Shown here in pieces: positions 46,149-56,445 of a DNA stretch of 64,000 nucleotides. Position 1 is the stretch's first letter. Every line of letters begins with the position of its first letter. This DNA is from an uncultured Saprospiraceae bacterium (GTDB taxonomy: Bacteria; Bacteroidota; Bacteroidia; Chitinophagales; Saprospiraceae). The DNA lies in assembly GCA_937959115.1 (NCBI GenBank), contig CALGAW010000025.1, positions 232,302-296,301 on the forward strand, given 5' to 3'. The position numbers were made by a program, and so were the translations under genes. The notes under the pieces were generated by a model. That model worked only from the letters and a program-made list of their open reading frames with translations, did no database searches and had not been told where the DNA came from.

Positions 46149-47729
46149 TTGAACAAGAATATATTACTAAAGAAGAAGATCAAAGTTGTAAAGATTGGAG
46201 AAAAGCCCTTATCCAGTAAGGATTTTCAAAACATTGTCTATCATAAAGTACCTGTTTTATTATCAGATGAGGGACTGAAGAAAGTCCATGAATCCTATGA
46301 ATTTCTTATTCGATTTGCAAAGGATAAGATAATTTATGGAATCAACACAGGCTTTGGCCCAATGGCGCAATATAAAATCCAAGACACTGATCAGATCCAA
46401 TTACAATACAATTTAATCAGAAGTCACTCGATGGGTTGCGGGGAATTGATGCCTGAAGTCTGCGTTCGTGCTTTAATGGTCGCTAGACTTAACACGGTAA
46501 TGCTCGGTTATTCTGGTATTCACGAAAGCGTGGTAAAACGGTTGGCAGATTTCCTCAATTTTGATATCATCCCTCATATTTATGAGCATGGTGGTGTTGG
46601 CGCGAGTGGAGACTTAGTGCAGCTTGCGCACTTAGGCTTAACGCTTATCGGTGAAGGCGAAGTTGAGTACAATGGAGCAACAAGACAGACGGCGGATGTG
46701 ATGAAAGAGCTTAACATTAAGCCAATTGAAATCAAAGGTCGTGAGGGGTTAAGTATTATCAACGGTACATCAGCAATGTCAGGGATAGGGATTACAAACA
46801 TCCTCAAGGCTAAAAACTTGCTCAACTGGTCTTTGTTGGCTTCTAGCACAATTATCCAATTGGTGAAGTCATACGATGATCACTTCTCACATGAACTAAA
46901 CCACTCTAAATTACATAAAGGACAACGAAAAATTGCTTCAGCAATGCGCAAAATCATGGAATCTAGTCAATTGATTAGAAGACGTGACGAGCATCTTTAT
47001 GATAAGAAGAGAGAAGAAGAAATATTTGAAGATAAGGTACAGGAATACTATTCATTAAGATGTATTCCGCAGATTCTTGGACCAGTTCAGGAAACCATTA
47101 AGCACGCAGAGAAGGTAATCATTGCAGAGGTTAATTCTGCTAGTGATAATCCAATCATCGATGTTCAAAAACAGAATGTATATCATGGAGGAAACTTTCA
47201 TGGAGACTATGTTGCCCTTGAAATGGACAAGTTAAAAATTGCAATTACAAAAGTCTCAATGCTGGCTGAACGTCAATTGAATTTTTTATTGAATGATAAA
47301 CTAAACAATATACTGCCTCCTTTCGTAAACATGGGCAAACTTGGATTCAATTTTGGATTGCAGGGAGCTCAATTTACCGCTACATCTACCGTTGCTGAAA
47401 ATCAGACGCTTTCTAATCCAATGTACATCCATAGTATTCCAAACAACAACGATAACCAAGATATTGTAAGTATGGGAACGAATGCAGCATTAATGACAAG
47501 ACGTGTATTGGATAATGCCTTCCAGGTATTATCAATTGAATGGATGGCTATCTTGCAAGCAATTGACATCTTGGATGTTGAGGATAAACTTTCTGACACC
47601 TCAAAAGATGCATATGCAAAACTAAGGAAAATAACACCTAAAGTGTTACTAGATACTCCAAGATATAAGGAAATTAAAACATTGAAATCTTACTTATTAG
47701 CGAACAATATTGAATTGATAAAGAAATGA
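46149..47729 (+). CDS. Aromatic amino acid ammonia-lyase, tyrosine ammonia-lyase-like (HAL/PAL/TAL family)
   Basis: The 526-residue enzyme has the self-cyclising Ala-Ser-Gly triad (A152-S153-G154 in GGVGASGDLVQLAHL) that forms the MIO electrophile. MIO ammonia-lyases convert histidine, phenylalanine or tyrosine to the unsaturated acid plus ammonia. The segments YGINTGFGPMAQY, QLQYNLIRSHSMG, EEIFEDKVQEYYSLRC and MYIHSIPNNNDNQDIVSMG match the Flavobacterium tyrosine ammonia-lyase as I remember it, not HutH. The likely product is 4-coumarate. The start is TTG at 46149, with GAGGAG at 46141-46146 as a good ribosome-binding site; no closer ATG is present. It overlaps an acyl carrier protein gene by 4 nt, as expected for loading a hydroxycinnamoyl starter. 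Confidence 0.85.
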   Translation: MNKNILLKKKIKVVKIGEKPLSSKDFQNIVYHKVPVLLSDEGLKKVHESYEFLIRFAKDKIIYGINTGFGPMAQYKIQDTDQIQLQYNLIRSHSMGCGELMPEVCVRALMVARLNTVMLGYSGIHESVVKRLADFLNFDIIPHIYEHGGVGASGDLVQLAHLGLTLIGEGEVEYNGATRQTADVMKELNIKPIEIKGREGLSIINGTSAMSGIGITNILKAKNLLNWSLLASSTIIQLVKSYDDHFSHELNHSKLHKGQRKIASAMRKIMESSQLIRRRDEHLYDKKREEEIFEDKVQEYYSLRCIPQILGPVQETIKHAEKVIIAEVNSASDNPIIDVQKQNVYHGGNFHGDYVALEMDKLKIAITKVSMLAERQLNFLLNDKLNNILPPFVNMGKLGFNFGLQGAQFTATSTVAENQTLSNPMYIHSIPNNNDNQDIVSMGTNAALMTRRVLDNAFQVLSIEWMAILQAIDILDVEDKLSDTSKDAYAKLRKITPKVLLDTPRYKEIKTLKSYLLANNIELIKK

Positions 47730-47977
47730 AAAAAGAGTTTATCATTGAGAAATTAATTGAAATCTTTGAAGAAGAATTTGAAGTAAGTGCTGACTTGATT
47801 AAGCCAGGTGCCAACCTTCACGAAACATTGGAATTAGATAGCTTAGATTACGTGGATTTAGTTGTTCTTATAGAAAAGTATTTCAATGTAAAATTAAGAG
47901 GAGAAGATTTCAAAGAGATTCATACCTTCAATAATCTATACGAAGAAATCTACAAAAGAACGCTTGTTAATAATTGA
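47726..47977 (+). CDS. Acyl carrier protein paired with the ammonia-lyase
   Basis: The 83-residue acidic protein has the phosphopantetheine site LELDSLDYVDL (S39). It differs from housekeeping AcpP, which usually has a more canonical GADSLD loop. Its start overlaps the ammonia-lyase stop (ATGA), so the two are made together. In flexirubin and aryl-polyene type clusters a coumaroyl starter is loaded on a dedicated carrier protein. No ketosynthase, ligase or other pathway gene is adjacent here, so the remaining partners must be elsewhere. The ACP call is firm; the pathway is inferred. Confidence 0.9.
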   Translation: MKKEFIIEKLIEIFEEEFEVSADLIKPGANLHETLELDSLDYVDLVVLIEKYFNVKLRGEDFKEIHTFNNLYEEIYKRTLVNN

Positions 47978-48126
47978 GAATTGATCGTTGTTACACTTCG
48001 TTTTTTTTACTACCCCTTTCGAAAACAACACGCTTTCCAAAACTCTAGAGTAGCACAATCGATACTACTCGAACCCTACAAAATAATTATCACCGATCAA
48101 TTATCAATTATCAATTAATTAGGTAA

Positions 48127-49800
<1,674 letters not shown>

Positions 49801-49803
49801 TGG

Positions 49804-50124
49804 TGAGTGCACTCCGAAAAGTCATATTTTCAGTAATTAACAGTAAATTAGAAATAAGTTTAATGTTTAATGTTTAATGTTCGTTTTTGCCTGGATGCAA
49901 ATGGGCAAGTAATAACGACTGGATATTACGGCATAAAAAAATCATCCCGAAAGCTTTCGAGGATATAAACTCGAAAAATCGTTGGTTCTCGCTCCGCTCG
50001 AACAGTACAATTCGGCCCACCCGCCCGATTGCTTCCAGGGATTTAGTGTTATTTCTTTTACATATTATTTTCATTATTAATGTTTATGCATTCTTATAAA
50101 AACAGACTTTTCGGAGTGCACTCA
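49804..50124. repeat. 321-bp element bounded by 20-bp perfect inverted repeats (MITE-like)
   Basis: The 20-bp arm at 49804-49823 is the exact reverse complement of 50105-50124. The arm contains the palindrome GAGTGCACTC at its outer end. The 281-bp interior has a 12-bp palindrome CGAAAGCTTTCG (49948-49959), a GC-richer block (about 49980-50040), and no protein with recognisable features. No exact target-site duplication is evident. It begins 4 nt after the pyrG stop. It could be a miniature transposable element or another dispersed noncoding repeat. The rest of the 583-nt gap (to 50383) holds only the terminator at 50318. Confidence 0.75.
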
Positions 50125-50317
50125 ATGGTTAATGATTAATTTTTAATAAATCATTAATTAACCCAAGGCTTATGCTATGGCAGAGACGGAAGGAAAGCTA
50201 GTAAATTTCGTACTTACCTTCAAAAAACTTCCCCTTCCTAGTAGAATCCAACGTGGTAAGGGTGAATTGCAATTTGCCCACCGCTTTACTATACTATACG
50301 CTTGTTACTTTATAAAA

Positions 50318-50348
50318 AAAGCATAAACGTCAAAACCGTTTATGCCTT
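50318..50348 (-). terminator. Intrinsic terminator of the peptide transporter operon
   Basis: A 9-bp stem GCATAAACG (50321-50329) / CGTTTATGC (50337-50345) runs into a T-tract on the minus strand (A-run at 50314-50320). It is 39 nt beyond the stop of the last transporter gene. Confidence 0.82.
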
Positions 50349-50383
50349 TTGGAGTAAAAACTCAAGTATTCTTTATTTATTTC

Positions 50384-51697
50384 CTACTGCTTCAACCTAG
50401 GATCCAACGCATCAGTCAACCCTTCTCCGATCAAGTTAAACATCGTTACCGTGATGAAGATCGCGAATCCGGGGAAGATTGCTAGCCACCATGCTTGTGG
50501 CGCTGTTCTAGCTAAGGAGAGTAATTTCCCCCATGTGATCACCTCAGTAGGTACTCCAATTCCTAGGAAAGAGAGGATGGATTCTGTTAGAATGGCACCT
50601 GCTACACCGAAAGCGATGGCAATCAGTACGGGAGATAAGGCATTTGGGATTGCGTGTTTTACCATTGCGCGGAATCGAGAGAATCCTAGTGCTGTGGATG
50701 CTTCAATGTATTCAAGGTGACGAACACGTAATAATTCTGCTCGTATAAAGCGAGCAATCCCTGTCCATCCAACAAGACCAATGATGATCATGACCCAAAT
50801 GATAGAAGGCTCAACGATGGCTACAACCGCTAGAATTAATACAAGTGTTGGGATAGAAACAATAACTTCGATCATTCGTGTAAGAATAATATCGAGAGGA
50901 ATTGTTACCTGTTTACCCAAAAATGGAATCTTCTTTAATGGTGGAACTACCAGCAGATTTACTAAAGCTATAATACCGACAAAGATACCGATACTGGTAA
51001 GCATGGTCATCATAAACGACAAGCTACTTTCCATGATGGCATCTGCTATGAGATAGGAACGTGCAAAAAAGCCATAAAAGAAGGCAAAGAAGGCTGTAAT
51101 CAGTGTTAAGACCAATCTTATTCGAGAGATCTTAAATTCAGTATCACCAAAAAAGCCAGCAAAAGAACCTAGGAATATTCCGATGAAACAAGCAATCCCC
51201 ATGGCTACGATACCAACCATAAAGGCGATACGTGTGCCATGAATCATTCCTGCTGTAACATCTCGTCCAAGATCATCCGTCCCCAGCCAATGGCGGAAGC
51301 GTGTGGTTTTCCCTGGCTGCTCTCCTGTAGGACTACAGAAATTGCATTCAAAGTCAAGATTCGATGGATAATAAGGAATTGGTGGGAATACGACCCAGTC
51401 ATAATTCACATCTTTTTTCCAATCAACATTTTGAAAATGCACTGGCCATTGTCCTAGGCCCAATCCTACTGCATAACTCTTTAATACAGGAGATGATATT
51501 GTTCCTTCGTAGGACGCTAAAATCGGTTTTTCATTGGCTAGAAAATCTGCAAAAATTGCAATAACTCCTAGGAACATGATGACATATAGTGAGAAAAGTG
51601 CTCGTTTATTCTTTTTATATTGGCGCTTGACATAAGACCAATAGCTTTTTTCCTTTTCTTCCCGTTCTTGTTCAGTTAATTTTTTTCTCCAAAACAT
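50384..51697 (-). CDS. Oligopeptide/dipeptide ABC transporter permease (OppC/DppC type)
   Basis: The 437-residue inner-membrane permease has an N-terminal helix after KNKRALFSLYVI and a long periplasmic segment with cysteines FECNFCSP. FRHWLGTDDLGRDV, the OppC signature, precedes the core helices. The permease EAA loop ASTALGFSRFRAMVKHAIPNALSP is at about 330-355. It has an extra hydrophobic pair (about 200-255) and is longer than the usual 300 residues of OppC, as is common in Bacteroidota. It is the last gene of a binding protein-OppB-OppC operon, 23 nt after OppB. No ATPase gene is present, so an ATPase encoded elsewhere must serve it. Confidence 0.92.
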   Translation of the reverse strand: MFWRKKLTEQEREEKEKSYWSYVKRQYKKNKRALFSLYVIMFLGVIAIFADFLANEKPILASYEGTISSPVLKSYAVGLGLGQWPVHFQNVDWKKDVNYDWVVFPPIPYYPSNLDFECNFCSPTGEQPGKTTRFRHWLGTDDLGRDVTAGMIHGTRIAFMVGIVAMGIACFIGIFLGSFAGFFGDTEFKISRIRLVLTLITAFFAFFYGFFARSYLIADAIMESSLSFMMTMLTSIGIFVGIIALVNLLVVPPLKKIPFLGKQVTIPLDIILTRMIEVIVSIPTLVLILAVVAIVEPSIIWVMIIIGLVGWTGIARFIRAELLRVRHLEYIEASTALGFSRFRAMVKHAIPNALSPVLIAIAFGVAGAILTESILSFLGIGVPTEVITWGKLLSLARTAPQAWWLAIFPGFAIFITVTMFNLIGEGLTDALDPRLKQ

Positions 51698-51720
51698 AGT
51701 GTTCTCTTTTTCGCTATTGA

Positions 51721-53118
51721 TTATTTGAAAGTAATTCGAGGGTCAGCAACTGCATATAAAACATCTGCAATTAAATAACCAACCATCGTTAAGAATGCTG
51801 CTAACATGACGATCGTAAACACCATTGGGTGATCAGGATATCTGATAGCTTCAAACAATAGTCGTCCCATTCCAGGGATTGTAAAAATCAGTTCAATGAT
51901 AATCGATCCAGCAATCATTCGCGGGAAAATATTCGCGAATATTGTAATAATTGGAAGTAAAGAATTTCGAAACGCATGCTTCCAGATCACCTTACCCCCT
52001 GAAAGTCCTTTGGCATGTGCCGTTCGGATATAATCTTGTCTTAATACAGACAACATACCTCCTCGCATTTGACGGGATAAGAATGCTAGTGAACCATACG
52101 TCCAACAAAACAGGGGTAATACGAAATGATAAGCGCGAATCCCCAGTTTTTCAAAGAATCCAGTATTTTCAGTAACCTCGCCGATACCGTAAGGTGGAAA
52201 CCAGTTTAAGTAATCTGGTTGGCAGAGGAATGTAATCAATAAGGTAGCCACCCAGAAACTAGGAAGCGAATACAATACAAACAACATGGTTGTCAATACA
52301 CTATCTGTTGTCGTATCTTTCTTTCTTGCGGAGAATACACCAAGTGGTACTGCGATAAGGTAAGTCAATAAAACGGATATTAATGTAAGGATCACTGTCC
52401 AATACATATAATCTCCAATTTTATCGGCAATCGGTCGTTTGTCCACATAAGATAATCCGAAATCACCCGTTACAAATTTAGAAAACCATCGGTGATATTG
52501 ATTGTTTGTACCATACCAGATGAAGGCAGGCACCATGTTTTTCCATTTAGTTTGAGTGCTGGTGACCGTAGTATACGATTGCAGTGTTTCATTATACAAA
52601 GGCAACATTGTTGCTGTAGAGGGAGTTGATTCAATGTGCGGCTTTAGTTTCTTAAACGCCCTAGTGATGTCTTTATCCTTATATCGAATAAGCAAGAGTT
52701 CAGATAGCTCTTTAATTTTGATCAGTGCTTTCGGATTGAGCGAATCTCGTTCAATTTTGTAAGCAGAATCGAACATTTTACTTGCGTTCTTGTAGTATTT
52801 ATCGATTTCCGGCCAGTTTCCATGTTCTCCGACAATACGCGCTAAATTATCTCGATGTGCTTGTTTCGGTATTTTATACAACGTATCTGGATAAGCCTTT
52901 GAACTCATCGAAAAATAGAACGTCGGTAAATCCATTCCCAACTGTTTCCGCATTGCATTGTATGCTTCAATTGGAATTGGTTCTCCTTCAGGTGTTGCTC
53001 CAAGCATTTTCTCTACTGGGTCACCAGGCGCTAAAACGCTAAGCATAAAGATCAGTACAGAAATAGTAAGGAGGGTTGGAATAAATATTAAAATCCGTTT
53101 AAGAATATAAGTCAACAT
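51721..53118 (-). CDS. Oligopeptide/dipeptide ABC transporter permease (OppB/DppB type)
   Basis: The 465-residue permease begins MLTYILKRILIFIPTLLTIS, the typical first helix, followed by PGDPVEKMLG. A large polar insertion (about 60-195), rich in lysine and predicted periplasmic, replaces the short loop of E. coli OppB. The core helices from about 230 include the EAA loop DYIRTAHAKGLSGGKVIWKH. GSIIIELIFTIPGMGRLLFEA is also family-typical. It lies between the binding protein and OppC genes in one operon. The insertion presumably changes contact with the binding protein. Confidence 0.92.
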   Translation of the reverse strand: MLTYILKRILIFIPTLLTISVLIFMLSVLAPGDPVEKMLGATPEGEPIPIEAYNAMRKQLGMDLPTFYFSMSSKAYPDTLYKIPKQAHRDNLARIVGEHGNWPEIDKYYKNASKMFDSAYKIERDSLNPKALIKIKELSELLLIRYKDKDITRAFKKLKPHIESTPSTATMLPLYNETLQSYTTVTSTQTKWKNMVPAFIWYGTNNQYHRWFSKFVTGDFGLSYVDKRPIADKIGDYMYWTVILTLISVLLTYLIAVPLGVFSARKKDTTTDSVLTTMLFVLYSLPSFWVATLLITFLCQPDYLNWFPPYGIGEVTENTGFFEKLGIRAYHFVLPLFCWTYGSLAFLSRQMRGGMLSVLRQDYIRTAHAKGLSGGKVIWKHAFRNSLLPIITIFANIFPRMIAGSIIIELIFTIPGMGRLLFEAIRYPDHPMVFTIVMLAAFLTMVGYLIADVLYAVADPRITFK

Positions 53119-53153
53119 AGTGTTTGGTGCTTATTTGTGATTGAACTTAAACA

Positions 53154-53187
53154 ATTTTCTCAACCCTAGATTCAAGCTTGAGAAAAT
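53154..53187 (-). promoter_or_regulatory. Intercistronic hairpin between binding-protein and permease genes
   Basis: A 10-bp perfect inverted repeat ATTTTCTCAA (53154-53163) / TTGAGAAAAT (53178-53187) lies in the 83-nt gap. Such hairpins often protect the upstream mRNA or partly terminate transcription, giving more binding protein than permease. The role is inferred from position. Confidence 0.55.
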
Positions 53188-53201
53188 CATTTAGAAAGCG
53201 A

Positions 53202-54992
53202 TTAATTTGCTGAAGGAACATTTAGTTTAAATCCTGGAGCCCAGTAGCCTGGTTTGATACCAGAACCATAGGAGTTTGCAAATCGCTTATTAATTGCAAT
53301 ACGTTCTTTTTGAGCCAATAGAAAAATATAAGGTGCTTCATCATGAATCACCTGCTGTAGTTCTCTATAATAAACTGCACGTTTTGTGGCATCCATTTCT
53401 GAACGTAAATCTTCAATTAATTTATCACTTTTAGGTGTTCCGAAGTTGGTATAGTTTGATCCTCCATCTTTAGCTGAATCTGTATGCCAGATTTGCTTAG
53501 GATCACTTTCAAGGGGAGAAGAGATCCACCCCATTACAAACATTTCGAAATTTTGTGTTTTTGTATTTTCAAGCAATACCGCCCATTCTAGTGGAATGAT
53601 ATTTACTTTTACACCAATTTTCTTGGCAGCTGCTTGAAAGATCAAACAAGCTCTTTCTCTTCTTGAGTTTCCATTGTTAAAGTTCAATTTAATCTCGAAC
53701 TCCTGTAATTCACCATCAAACTCTTTATCGATGATCCCATTTCCATTTGAATCTTTCCAGCCTGCTTCAGCTAATAATGTTCTAGCCTTGTTCAAATCGT
53801 ATTCGTATGGTTTTACATTTTCATTTAGCCGGTCTTTGATATCTGGGTGGACAAAACTAGCAACTTGCACACCTAGACCATAGCAGAATGTTTTGATCAA
53901 TTGTTCTACATTCATTACGTGGGACAATGCTCTTCTCACTTTTACATCATTGAACTTGTCTAGTCTAGTATTAAATGCCATATAATCATAGGAAAACAAA
54001 GGTGGCGTATAGGTATTGAATTCGTTTGTAAAGTTAGTTGATTTTCTAAGATCGGTTACAAAATCCTTTGGTGGGATACCATTCATTGCATCTACTTTTG
54101 AACCTTTTAAAGCCACAACTGCTGTAGAAAGGTCGTTGATACTTTCGTGAACCACCTCCTTGGTATAGGCTTCGAAGTGATGGCTAACATTGCTTAGTGC
54201 ATGTCCCCACCAATCTTCTTTCAATTCTAGCTTTACACGTTGGTTGGTTTGCCATTCTACAAACTTGTAAGGTCCAGAACCAGAAACGACCTCTCTTTGG
54301 AATTTAGGAGCGTTGTATTGTTTAGCAAATTTTTTGATTTGAACGTTTTTCACAAGCTTTTTACCTCCTAAAGCATCTTTATGTAACTGGTTAACAGAAA
54401 AAGGTTTCATGATTCCTTCTGGATCATAGATTTTGTCTTGAAGAACAATAAGACCTGTTAATGAAGATTCTGCTGCATGATAAGGTGCTGCATAAATCAA
54501 TCTAAATTTCTTTGGATTCCCTTTGTCTACGACAACATCACTAATTTTCTCAAAGTAAGGTTTACTATGCTTACAGTCAGTTTCTGGGTTTAATATTACC
54601 TTCAAAGAAAAAGCGACATCATTTCCTGTGATTGGTGTTCCGTCATCCCATTTTGCTTCCTTTCTTATTTCCAAATCCGCATGGATCGTTCCATCTCCAT
54701 TTACTTGAAAATTTGGTCTACTAGTGACCAATATTGGCGTTATCTTGTTTGTTTTAAAGTCAATTGATAATAGCGTTTGATGTGTTTGTGCTTGAATATT
54801 GGTTGCACCATTATCATTTCCGTTATAAGGAGTCAGCATTTCTGGGTCAGCTAAAGCATGAAGGATTGCCTTGTTTTCTGAAGACGCTGAGGAGCCTGTG
54901 CCGCCTCCATCTGAGGAACTGCTGCCACTACTACATCCGAAATGAATCGTTAGTAAGAAAGCGACAACCGCAATAAATAATTTGTTTGACAT
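53202..54992 (-). CDS. Peptide ABC transporter substrate-binding lipoprotein (SBP_bac_5)
   Basis: The 596-residue lipoprotein has a signal sequence ending FGCSSGSSSSDGGG, with C20 as the lipidated cysteine. The mature part has family 5 features: AKWDDGTPITGNDVAFSLKVILN (about 113-135), GSGPYKFVEWQ, VRRALSHVMNVEQLI and WISSPLESDPKQIWHTDSA. It captures peptides (or possibly other solutes such as nickel chelates) and delivers them to the permeases encoded downstream. As the first gene of the operon, it is separated from the permease gene by a hairpin. In Bacteroidota the lipoprotein is anchored in the inner or outer membrane; which one is not visible here. Confidence 0.92.
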   Translation of the reverse strand: MSNKLFIAVVAFLLTIHFGCSSGSSSSDGGGTGSSASSENKAILHALADPEMLTPYNGNDNGATNIQAQTHQTLLSIDFKTNKITPILVTSRPNFQVNGDGTIHADLEIRKEAKWDDGTPITGNDVAFSLKVILNPETDCKHSKPYFEKISDVVVDKGNPKKFRLIYAAPYHAAESSLTGLIVLQDKIYDPEGIMKPFSVNQLHKDALGGKKLVKNVQIKKFAKQYNAPKFQREVVSGSGPYKFVEWQTNQRVKLELKEDWWGHALSNVSHHFEAYTKEVVHESINDLSTAVVALKGSKVDAMNGIPPKDFVTDLRKSTNFTNEFNTYTPPLFSYDYMAFNTRLDKFNDVKVRRALSHVMNVEQLIKTFCYGLGVQVASFVHPDIKDRLNENVKPYEYDLNKARTLLAEAGWKDSNGNGIIDKEFDGELQEFEIKLNFNNGNSRRERACLIFQAAAKKIGVKVNIIPLEWAVLLENTKTQNFEMFVMGWISSPLESDPKQIWHTDSAKDGGSNYTNFGTPKSDKLIEDLRSEMDATKRAVYYRELQQVIHDEAPYIFLLAQKERIAINKRFANSYGSGIKPGYWAPGFKLNVPSAN

Positions 54993-55321
54993 AAAACAAT
55001 AGTGATTTGATAATGAAGAAATCGTTTTAAATAAGAGTGTAAATTAGAAATAATTTCTTTGTTTACAAAGCTATTACAGCAAGCAAAGTACTTATTTCTT
55101 TAATATTTTTAATGTATGTACTAATTCTACTTTTTTGCTTTTCTATTTTAACACTAAAAAAATTGTAATTCACACAATGTATTAATGTTTCGTTGAATTC
55201 TTGAAATTGTTATCCTAAGACGATAAGAGCAGGTCTAGTAAATGTTAATTTCCGCACCTTAGAATAAAATAACCACCTGTATATCAACATTATAATGAAA
55301 ACACTTATCACATTTACGCTG
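54993..55321. other. AT-rich intergenic region
   Basis: This 329-nt stretch contains the promoter region of the peptide transporter operon and the 3' flank of the YeeE-like pair. No ORF, tRNA-like fold or strong hairpin is seen. Confidence 0.55.
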
Positions 55322-55735
55322 TTAATGTGGTAAATAATTTTTAGTCATCCCATAAACCAAAGAACCAAGCAACGCACCAAGAATGACAATAAGAATTGGG
55401 AAATATCCTTGACCTAGTAGAATAAATAAGGGACCAGGACAAGCTCCAGTGAGCGCCCATCCCAGACCAAAAAAAGTACCGCCAATTAGGTTTGCGCTGA
55501 CTCGAAGCGGCTTTTCCGCATAATTAATCGCATTTCCCCCAACAGTTTTCTGTTCTCGCTTCTTTAATACTTGTAGAAATAGAACACCTAAGATAACCGC
55601 TGAACCAATCACCCCATACATATGAAAAGAATGAAAGTGGAACATTTCCTGAATTCGAAACCAAGAAATAACCTCTGCCTTCGCCAATAATAGGCCAAAG
55701 ACCACACCTAGGAAAAGAAATTGCAATTGTTTCAT
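55322..55735 (-). CDS. Half-size YeeE/YedE family transporter subunit (second half)
   Basis: The 137-residue membrane protein has about four helices. The motif GWALTGACPGPLF (about 93-105) corresponds to the conserved cysteine turn of the YeeE/YedE sulfur transporter family. Full-length members such as TsuA transport thiosulfate through cysteine-lined constrictions. Bacteroidota usually encode two half-size proteins that together replace the full-length one. It overlaps the partner gene by 4 nt, so the two are made together. Sulfur-compound transport is inferred from the family. Confidence 0.88.
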   Translation of the reverse strand: MKQLQFLFLGVVFGLLLAKAEVISWFRIQEMFHFHSFHMYGVIGSAVILGVLFLQVLKKREQKTVGGNAINYAEKPLRVSANLIGGTFFGLGWALTGACPGPLFILLGQGYFPILIVILGALLGSLVYGMTKNYLPH

Positions 55736-56274
55736 AATAAAATTGGTAAAATGAGGTGTGTCATAAGTAATCCCCCAATAAAAAATCCAATCACCGACAC
55801 CAGTGAACCAGCTTGTAAGTTGCTCAGCCCGCTTATCGCATGACCAGAAGTACAGCCTCCAGCATAACGGGCACCAAAACCAACCAGAAAACCTGCAATC
55901 AATAACAAAATCAAACCAGAAAAGGAAGTGGCTGCTTCTCCATATAACTCTACAGGGAGTAAGCTATTCTTCTGCTCACTAAAGCCAATAGAATTTAGCT
56001 TTTTTATGGTCGCAGGACTTATTTTTCCATAACCAGTATCAAAAACCGTTACAGACAAGGTTCCTCCTAGGATCGTTCCTAGGACGAACAACAAATTCCA
56101 AGTGTTTTTCTTCCAATCAATGTTAAAATAGGAAATTTTACTGCCGATTCCTGTAGAAGCGCAAAGGGTATCAAGATTGGAAGAAATTCCAAATCGTTTG
56201 CCCAATAATAGCATACTTATCATTACAAAAGTAATGAGTGGCCCGGCTAGGTACCATGGCATAGGATTGATCAT
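55732..56274 (-). CDS. Half-size YeeE/YedE family transporter subunit (first half)
   Basis: The 180-residue membrane protein has about four or five helices and the motif GFGARYAGGCTSGHAISGLS (about 132-151), with the conserved GGCTSGH cysteine of the YeeE/YedE family. It is the first gene of a two-gene operon with the second half. Both halves keep the key cysteine, consistent with a working thiosulfate or sulfide-type importer. No rhodanese, sulfurtransferase or persulfide dioxygenase gene lies next to it, in contrast to many such loci. Confidence 0.9.
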   Translation of the reverse strand: MINPMPWYLAGPLITFVMISMLLLGKRFGISSNLDTLCASTGIGSKISYFNIDWKKNTWNLLFVLGTILGGTLSVTVFDTGYGKISPATIKKLNSIGFSEQKNSLLPVELYGEAATSFSGLILLLIAGFLVGFGARYAGGCTSGHAISGLSNLQAGSLVSVIGFFIGGLLMTHLILPILL

Positions 56275-56445
56275 TGTACTATTCGTTTAGTTCTTTGGAT
56301 TTACCTAAAGCTAGGAACGGATACCAGCGGAAATCCTTGATAAAATCAAGATCTCTTAATATTCATTGACAAATAACTTACTTTTTTTTGTGATTCGCAA
56401 TAATATTCTCGATTTTTAGGCCGATTCAACTTAGACCCAATTTTT

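Noticed and set aside
46149..47729. Histidine ammonia-lyase (HutH) of histidine degradation
   Set aside because: No hutU, hutI or hutG neighbours, coupling to an ACP gene, and closer resemblance to the Flavobacterium tyrosine ammonia-lyase motifs as remembered. Substrate remains to be tested.
49887..50099. ORFs of 66-70 residues on both strands inside the inverted-repeat element
   Set aside because: No family features, and both lie within a noncoding-looking element bounded by inverted repeats.
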